Origin: Candidatus Omnitrophota bacterium
Lineage (GTDB): Bacteria > Ratteibacteria > UBA8468 > B48-G9 > DTJG01
DNA length: 7,256 nucleotides
Direction: 5' to 3'
Assembly (NCBI GenBank): GCA_023818725.1
Contig: JAMWBX010000059.1
Coordinates: 1-7,256 of the forward strand
Within the stretch, counting starts at the first letter, position 1; every line of letters begins with the position of its first letter. Both the position numbers and the translations under genes were made by a program. A model generated the notes under the pieces. It was not told where the DNA came from. It worked only from the letters and a program-made list of their open reading frames with translations, and did no database searches. This document shows positions 6,807 to 7,256 of the stretch, piece by piece.

Positions 6807-7256
6807 ATGGACGAAACCATAAAATCTGTAAGGGGAATGAGGGACATACTTCCCCCGGAGACAGGGATCTGGCAGAGGATTGAAAGGGTAATATTTAGCG
6901 TGCTTGAAGAATTTGGGTTCGAAGAAATACGGGTTCCTGTTGTGGAGGATCTGAGACTTTTTCAGAGAAGCGTGGGGATTTTTACTGATATTGTTCAGAA
7001 AGAGATGTATGTTTTCAAGGATAAAGGCGACAGGCTTCTAGCCCTGAGACCCGAGGCAACCGCTTCTGTGGTTCGTGCTTACCTTCAGCACCAGCTTTAT
7101 ACAAAAAAAAGAGTTACACGACTTTATTATTCAGGACCAATGTTCAGATATGACAGACCACAAAAAGGTAGATACCGGCAATTTCATCAGATCGGGGCAG
7201 AGATTCTTGGTGGCGAAAGCCCTTATTTTGATGCAGAGCTAATCATTCTTCTTTCA
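6807..7256 (+). CDS. hisS: histidyl-tRNA synthetase, N-terminal part (cut by window edge)
   Basis: The first 150 codons of a class II aminoacyl-tRNA synthetase that charges tRNA-His with histidine in the cytoplasm; the full protein is normally a little over 400 residues. Visible hallmarks are RGMRDILPPE (9-18), RSVGIFTDIVQKEMYVF (54-70), LRPEATA (80-86), and the motif 2 block GPMFRYDRPQKGRYRQFHQ (110-128) that binds ATP and the aminoacyl group. The frame is open to the last base. The ATG at 6807 is the only usable start: a TAA lies in frame at 6792-6794, and the next ATG (6837) falls inside the conserved RGMRDILP motif. There is no clear Shine-Dalgarno sequence. Missing from view are the histidine-specific HisA motifs, motif 3 and the anticodon-binding domain. 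The gene diverges from the acyltransferase. In many bacteria aspS follows hisS, but that position is outside the window. Confidence 0.96.
   Translation, partial: MDETIKSVRGMRDILPPETGIWQRIERVIFSVLEEFGFEEIRVPVVEDLRLFQRSVGIFTDIVQKEMYVFKDKGDRLLALRPEATASVVRAYLQHQLYTKKRVTRLYYSGPMFRYDRPQKGRYRQFHQIGAEILGGESPYFDAELIILLS

Noticed and set aside
6745..6822. 25-codon open frame ahead of and overlapping the hisS start, a possible leader peptide
   Set aside because: The GGAG before it touches its ATG, so spacing is wrong, and it contains no histidine codons, so it does not look like a histidine attenuator. It is more likely chance in the leader.
6761..6883. Short + strand frame starting ATGTGGGTATGG and running into hisS
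   Set aside because: It overlaps the conserved hisS N-terminus in another frame and its product has no recognisable feature.

Overview
The window is AT-rich bacterial DNA with four tightly packed genes and no long non-coding stretch. From left to right it holds a complete secreted alpha-2-macroglobulin (A2M) family protein of 1700 residues on the + strand. A small secreted VanW-domain protein follows 2 bases later, also on +. Next is a convergent LpxL/HtrB-type lysophospholipid acyltransferase on -. The last gene, divergent on +, is the first 150 codons of histidyl-tRNA synthetase (hisS), cut by the window edge. I see no mobile element, RNA gene, CRISPR array or origin.

Organism: an acyltransferase of the lipid A type and a bacterial A2M both point to a cell with an outer membrane. 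Arginine is mostly AGA/AGG, and runs of A and T are common. Only one of the four starts has a clear Shine-Dalgarno sequence. Together with the gene set this suggests an uncultured, moderately AT-rich Gram-negative lineage (Omnitrophica-like or a similar candidate phylum). That placement is a low-confidence guess; the sequence carries no taxonomic marker I can place exactly.

Layout and working model: the first two genes look like one transcription unit whose products both leave the cytoplasm. The A2M has three N-terminal carboxypeptidase-regulatory-like beta modules, a series of macroglobulin domains, a short aromatic-rich candidate bait segment, an intact CVEQ thioester motif in a helical thioester domain, and a C-terminal receptor-binding-like domain. 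By analogy with characterised bacterial A2Ms it would trap proteases in the periplasm or at the surface. Its neighbour here is a VanW protein, whereas the well-known partner of bacterial A2Ms is penicillin-binding protein 1C; the gene upstream is outside the window. The A2M/VanW unit runs head-on into the acyltransferase gene with 2 bases between stop codons. The acyltransferase and hisS diverge from a 118-base region with a plausible -10 box for each direction, both lying in one 8-base inverted repeat.

The points most worth a second look are the acyltransferase's altered catalytic motif (HX4A instead of HX4E/D), the A2M-VanW pairing, the cysteine content of the A2M, and the scarcity of Shine-Dalgarno sequences.
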